Shown here piece by piece: positions 32,553-35,925 of a stretch of 35,925 nt of DNA. The notes under the pieces were generated by a model that was given only the letters and a program-made list of their open reading frames with translations, ran no database searches and was not told the DNA's origin. This DNA comes from Bacteroidales bacterium (GTDB lineage Bacteria; Bacteroidota; Bacteroidia; Bacteroidales; VadinHA17), in NCBI GenBank assembly GCA_025454775.1, contig JALONU010000013.1, positions 1-35,925 of the forward strand. The letters run 5' to 3'. Positions within the stretch are counted from its first letter, which is position 1, and every line of letters starts with the position of its first letter. The position numbers and the translations under genes are program-made.

Positions 32553-32568
32553 GCGGCCTCTTTTTTTT
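32545..32568 (+). terminator. Probable terminator at the edge of the repeat element
   Basis: GAGG-CGG-CCTC (32550-32560) is followed by eight T (32561-32568). The stem may be longer when the outer repeat arm pairs with its distant partner. It lies 165 bases after korB and 39 before the next start codon. Confidence 0.6.
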
Positions 32569-32606
32569 GCTTATTTTCGTACTGAATCCCTACCTTTCTT
32601 CTGCCA

Positions 32607-35600
32607 ATGGAAGAAGACAATAAAATACCCCGTGAATACCACCGCCTGCTCCACGACCAGCAGGAGAGGGTGAAGGAACTCTCCTGCATCAACCAGACAA
32701 CCTACATACTCAAGGAGGGGAAACCGATAGAAGAAACACTGCAGCAGATAGTCCTTCTGCTGCCGGATGCATGGCAGTATCCTGAATACACGCAGGCAAG
32801 GATCCGTTACATGGGCAAGACATTTGAAACCCCTGAGATGAAGGAGACATCATGGAAGATGTTCCAGGAGTTTGACACCATCGACAACGAAAAAGGTGCC
32901 ATAGAGATCTATTACACCCGCGAATTCAACGTTGAATCCGAAGGGCCCTTCCTGAAGGAGGAGCGCGATCTGATAAGGAATATAGCAAGCCTCATCACAG
33001 GCTACATAAACAGTTACAAGGCCCGCGACCTGATCAGGATGTCGCAGGTGCAGCAGGAACCGGAAGACGATCCCAGGACCGTTTCAAGCAGGAAACTGCT
33101 GCAGAAGTTCCTTGAGAGGCATAATGCAGAGAGGGATGTGTTCCACGACCTTCAGCCTTTCAAGGTTAAAGAAATACTTCTTGTGGCAAATCTCTATGAT
33201 GCCTACTCGATTGAGGGAGAAGGAAGGTTTTCCGATCACATGCTTGGCGAATATTATCAGCTGAGCCTTACATCACTGCCTAGAGTAACCGGGGTTTCGG
33301 GCGAGGATGAAGCTTTCAACAGGCTGAGAGCGAGGCATTACGACATGGTGATAATAATGATCGGTGTACATAAGGAGAGCCCGATGACACTCTGCAGGAA
33401 AATAAAGGACAGGTATCCCTACCTTCCGACTTTCCTCCTTCTGAACAATCCTTCGGATGTTCCCTTCGTAATGAAGCAGAAGAGTGCAGGAATACCTTTC
33501 GACAATTATTTTGTATGGACGGGAGAATCGAAGGTTTTCTTTGCTATGGTCAAGCTGCTGGAAGACAGGGTAAACGTTGAGAACGACACAAAAAAAGGCC
33601 TTACCAGGGTTATCCTTATAGTCGAAGATTCAGCCGAGTATTATTCAAGTTACCTCCCGATGCTTTATACCCTCGTAATGGAACAGACGAAGAATCTTAT
33701 CGAGGACGTGTCGACTGATGACCTTTACAAGGTGCTTAAACTGAGAGCAAGACCAAAGATACTGCTGGCTTCGAACTGGGAAGAAGCAATTACGATCTAC
33801 AACAAGTACAGGGAAAGCCTGCTGTGTGTCATATCCGATATGAGATTCCCAATGAATGGGACACTTCATGATACTGCCGGGTTTGAGCTGATAAAACAGA
33901 TCAGGCAGGAGTCACCTAACCTTCCCACGGTACTGCAATCTTCCGATCCTGAAAATGCCCAGTATGCCTTTACCGTAAAATCGAATTTTATAAACAAGAA
34001 CTCGGAGAGCCTGCTTCAGGATCTGAAATCATTTATCAATTACTATCTCGGGTTCGGCCATTTCGTATACAGGGACAACAAGGGAAGACAGATAGCCGTT
34101 GCCCGGTCGATGAAGGAATTTGAAGCTTATCTCGAGACAGTCCCTGAGGATTCACTTGCATACCATGCAATGAAGAATCACTTTTCACTCTGGCTTATGG
34201 CAAGGGGTGAGGTTAAGATAGCCAAGCTGATCAATCCGATAAAAGTCTCGGATTTCAGCTCGTTGAAGGAGCTCAGGGAGTTCCTTATAGATATCATTCG
34301 TAAAAGGAGGCAGGAAGCTAATAAGGGGAGGGTTGTCAATTTCGAGGAATCTGCAGTAATTGATGAAACGAATGTTGTAAGCCTTGCGGGTGGATCTCTT
34401 GGGGGAAAGGGAAGGGGACTGGCTTTTATAAATACTCTGATTTACAGCTTTGAACTGGGCAGGCTACTGCCGGGAATTAACATCAAAGCTCCTGTTACTG
34501 CCATAATCGGTACAGATGAGTTCGACCTGTTTATGGAACGCAACCATCTCTGGGAGATAATCAAGGAAGAAAAGGATTCCGTGAAGCTTAACCAGAGGTT
34601 CATTGAGGCGAACCTGAGCTACACCCTTGAAAAGGAACTCAGGGTTTATCTCAGGCACATAGATAAGCCTATTGCCGTGAGGTCTTCCAGCCTTTTTGAG
34701 GACTCACTGAGCCAGCCTTTCTCCGGCATATTCGGGACTTATCTGCTTCCTAACAACCATCCCGATTTTGAGGTAAGGCTCAGGCAGCTCGGGCAAGCTA
34801 TAAAGCTGGTCTTTGCTTCAATTTATTCGAGGAGTGCAAGAACCTACTTCGAAGCCATAAATTACAAGATAGAACTCGAAAAGATGGCTGTTGTGATACA
34901 GGAAGTTGTCGGGAACAGGTTCGGAGATGTGTTTTACCCGCACATCAGCGGAACTGCACAGTCGTTTAATTTCTATCCGGTAGCCCACATGAGCCCGCAG
35001 GATGGTTTTTCTGTCATTGCCGTCGGGCTTGGACATTACGTTGTGGAGGGAGAAAGGGCTTACAGGTTCTCACCTGCCTATCCCGCTCTCGATATTATAT
35101 CGAATCATGACCTGTACATCAACTCACAGGTTCACTTCTACGCTGTCGACCTTAACAAAAAGGACCTGAATCTGCTGGAGGGTGAGAATGCAGGACTTAT
35201 CAATCTTGACATAGGAGCCGCTGAAGTGCATGGAACGCTTAAACACTGTGCATCAGTGTTCAACCCCGACAATGATACAATTATCCCAGGACTCGATTCT
35301 CCCGGCCCGAGAGTTGTTAACTTTGCCGACTTACTGAAATACAATTACATTCCGCTGGCTTCAACCCTGAAAACCATACTTGACGTTGTTACTGAAGCCA
35401 CGGGGAATCCCTCAGAAATTGAGTTCGCAGTTGACCTGAACAGGGATAAGGACGGGAATGCCTCATTTTATCTTCTGCAGATAAAACCCCTGCTGGGTTC
35501 AGGGGCAGGTTATAATATCGATCCCGATACTGTTGATTATGAAAATCTTCTTCTTGAGTCACCCAGGGCGATGGGGAATGGCGCTATATGCAACATAAGC

Positions 35601-35925
35601 GACCTGGTTTACCTGGAACCTGACAAGTTTGACAACATGCGCACCCTCGAGATGGCAGCCGAGATAGACGACATCAATGATGAAATGCTCAGGGAAAACT
35701 GCGGATACGTGCTGATAGGTCCGGGGCGCTGGGGAACAAGGGACCGTTTCCTGGGTATTCCGGTATTGTGGCCCCAGATCTCAAATGCAAGAGTGATTGT
35801 TGAGATAGATCTTCCCGGTTTTAACCTTGATGCGTCACTTGGATCACACTTCTTTCATAATGTCACATCGATGAATGTAGGTTATTTTTCAGTGAACCAG
35901 GCTCACAACAGGGGAAAGGTGAATT
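32607..35925 (+). CDS. GAF-like/receiver/PEP-synthase-type fusion protein, C-terminus cut off
   Basis: At least 1106 residues are present and the frame is open at the window end. Residues 1-150 resemble the GAF-like N-terminal module of many sensor kinases (ERVKELSCINQTTYILKEG). A receiver-like domain at about 185-310 (KEILLVANLYDAYS) lacks an obvious phosphoacceptor. A second at about 332-474 keeps Glu340-Asp341, Asp411 (VISDMRF) and Lys464. From about 590 a PEP/pyruvate-binding ATP-grasp domain follows, with GGSLGGKGRG (Lys601) and IAVRSSSLFEDS (Arg692), as in PEP synthase. It may be a signal-controlled phosphotransferase; activity is not established. It lies just downstream of korAB and the repeat element. 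The start is the ATG at 32607. Confidence 0.85.
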   Translation, partial: MEEDNKIPREYHRLLHDQQERVKELSCINQTTYILKEGKPIEETLQQIVLLLPDAWQYPEYTQARIRYMGKTFETPEMKETSWKMFQEFDTIDNEKGAIEIYYTREFNVESEGPFLKEERDLIRNIASLITGYINSYKARDLIRMSQVQQEPEDDPRTVSSRKLLQKFLERHNAERDVFHDLQPFKVKEILLVANLYDAYSIEGEGRFSDHMLGEYYQLSLTSLPRVTGVSGEDEAFNRLRARHYDMVIIMIGVHKESPMTLCRKIKDRYPYLPTFLLLNNPSDVPFVMKQKSAGIPFDNYFVWTGESKVFFAMVKLLEDRVNVENDTKKGLTRVILIVEDSAEYYSSYLPMLYTLVMEQTKNLIEDVSTDDLYKVLKLRARPKILLASNWEEAITIYNKYRESLLCVISDMRFPMNGTLHDTAGFELIKQIRQESPNLPTVLQSSDPENAQYAFTVKSNFINKNSESLLQDLKSFINYYLGFGHFVYRDNKGRQIAVARSMKEFEAYLETVPEDSLAYHAMKNHFSLWLMARGEVKIAKLINPIKVSDFSSLKELREFLIDIIRKRRQEANKGRVVNFEESAVIDETNVVSLAGGSLGGKGRGLAFINTLIYSFELGRLLPGINIKAPVTAIIGTDEFDLFMERNHLWEIIKEEKDSVKLNQRFIEANLSYTLEKELRVYLRHIDKPIAVRSSSLFEDSLSQPFSGIFGTYLLPNNHPDFEVRLRQLGQAIKLVFASIYSRSARTYFEAINYKIELEKMAVVIQEVVGNRFGDVFYPHISGTAQSFNFYPVAHMSPQDGFSVIAVGLGHYVVEGERAYRFSPAYPALDIISNHDLYINSQVHFYAVDLNKKDLNLLEGENAGLINLDIGAAEVHGTLKHCASVFNPDNDTIIPGLDSPGPRVVNFADLLKYNYIPLASTLKTILDVVTEATGNPSEIEFAVDLNRDKDGNASFYLLQIKPLLGSGAGYNIDPDTVDYENLLLESPRAMGNGAICNISDLVYLEPDKFDNMRTLEMAAEIDDINDEMLRENCGYVLIGPGRWGTRDRFLGIPVLWPQISNARVIVEIDLPGFNLDASLGSHFFHNVTSMNVGYFSVNQAHNRGKVN

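Overview
The window comes from a Bacteroidota genome, most likely a Bacteroidales-type lineage. Several signals agree: a GldE-type gliding-motility gene beside ssb, a type IX secretion (T9SS) C-terminal sorting domain, the run of outer-membrane proteins, uppS, bamA, two ompH genes and murI, and promoter -7 boxes of the TAnnTTTG form in front of many genes with few Shine-Dalgarno sites. Nothing looks phage-derived, and I see no rRNA, tRNA, CRISPR array or transposase gene. Most of the window is conserved core-type sequence in short operons.

Layout. 1-1556 (minus): gldE, cut by the left edge, and ssb. 1557-1889: a divergent promoter region. 1890-3950 (plus): an HU/IHF-type DNA-binding protein, a 29-residue very basic small protein absent from ordinary gene calls, and an RNase E/G-family nuclease. 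4034-9367 (plus): dsbD, a very small T9SS-sorted secreted protein, a secreted TPR protein and a lipoprotein M19 dipeptidase. 9391-12618 (minus): an operon of a PlsC-like acyltransferase, a short-chain dehydrogenase and a VOC-domain protein. 12761-17959 (minus): manA, a MORN-repeat lipoprotein and engB, then prs, rplY (L25/Ctc), pth and an Hsp15-like S4 protein, closed by a terminator. 18011-19361 (plus): udk and a predicted 3'-5' exonuclease, divergent from manA. 19453-20970 (minus): pdxJ and an alpha/beta hydrolase. 21061-29381 (plus): a CBS-domain protein, nadK, two outer-membrane beta-barrel proteins (the second DUF6089-like), uppS, bamA, two ompH/Skp-like chaperones and murI, an envelope-biogenesis block. 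29517-32385 (plus): korA-korB, a 2-oxoacid:ferredoxin oxidoreductase. 32386-32606: an intergenic inverted-repeat element and a terminator. 32607 to the right edge (plus): a large protein with a GAF-like region, two receiver-like domains and a PEP-synthase-type ATP-binding domain, cut by the window end.

The strongest candidate for something not usually annotated is a 37-nt element in the leader of rplY (14476-14512, minus strand). It folds as helix, 7x7 internal loop, helix. The proximal half of the loop (GATGG opposite AGTA) matches the loop E motif of 5S rRNA, the site L25 binds. It lies between a clear promoter and the rplY start codon, so it may be an autoregulatory decoy. Other points worth checking are two face-to-face -7 boxes between manA and udk, a palindrome at the pdxJ transcription start, the small basic ORF between the HU gene and rng, the CGCAAAG inverted-repeat element, and the receiver/PEP-synthase fusion.
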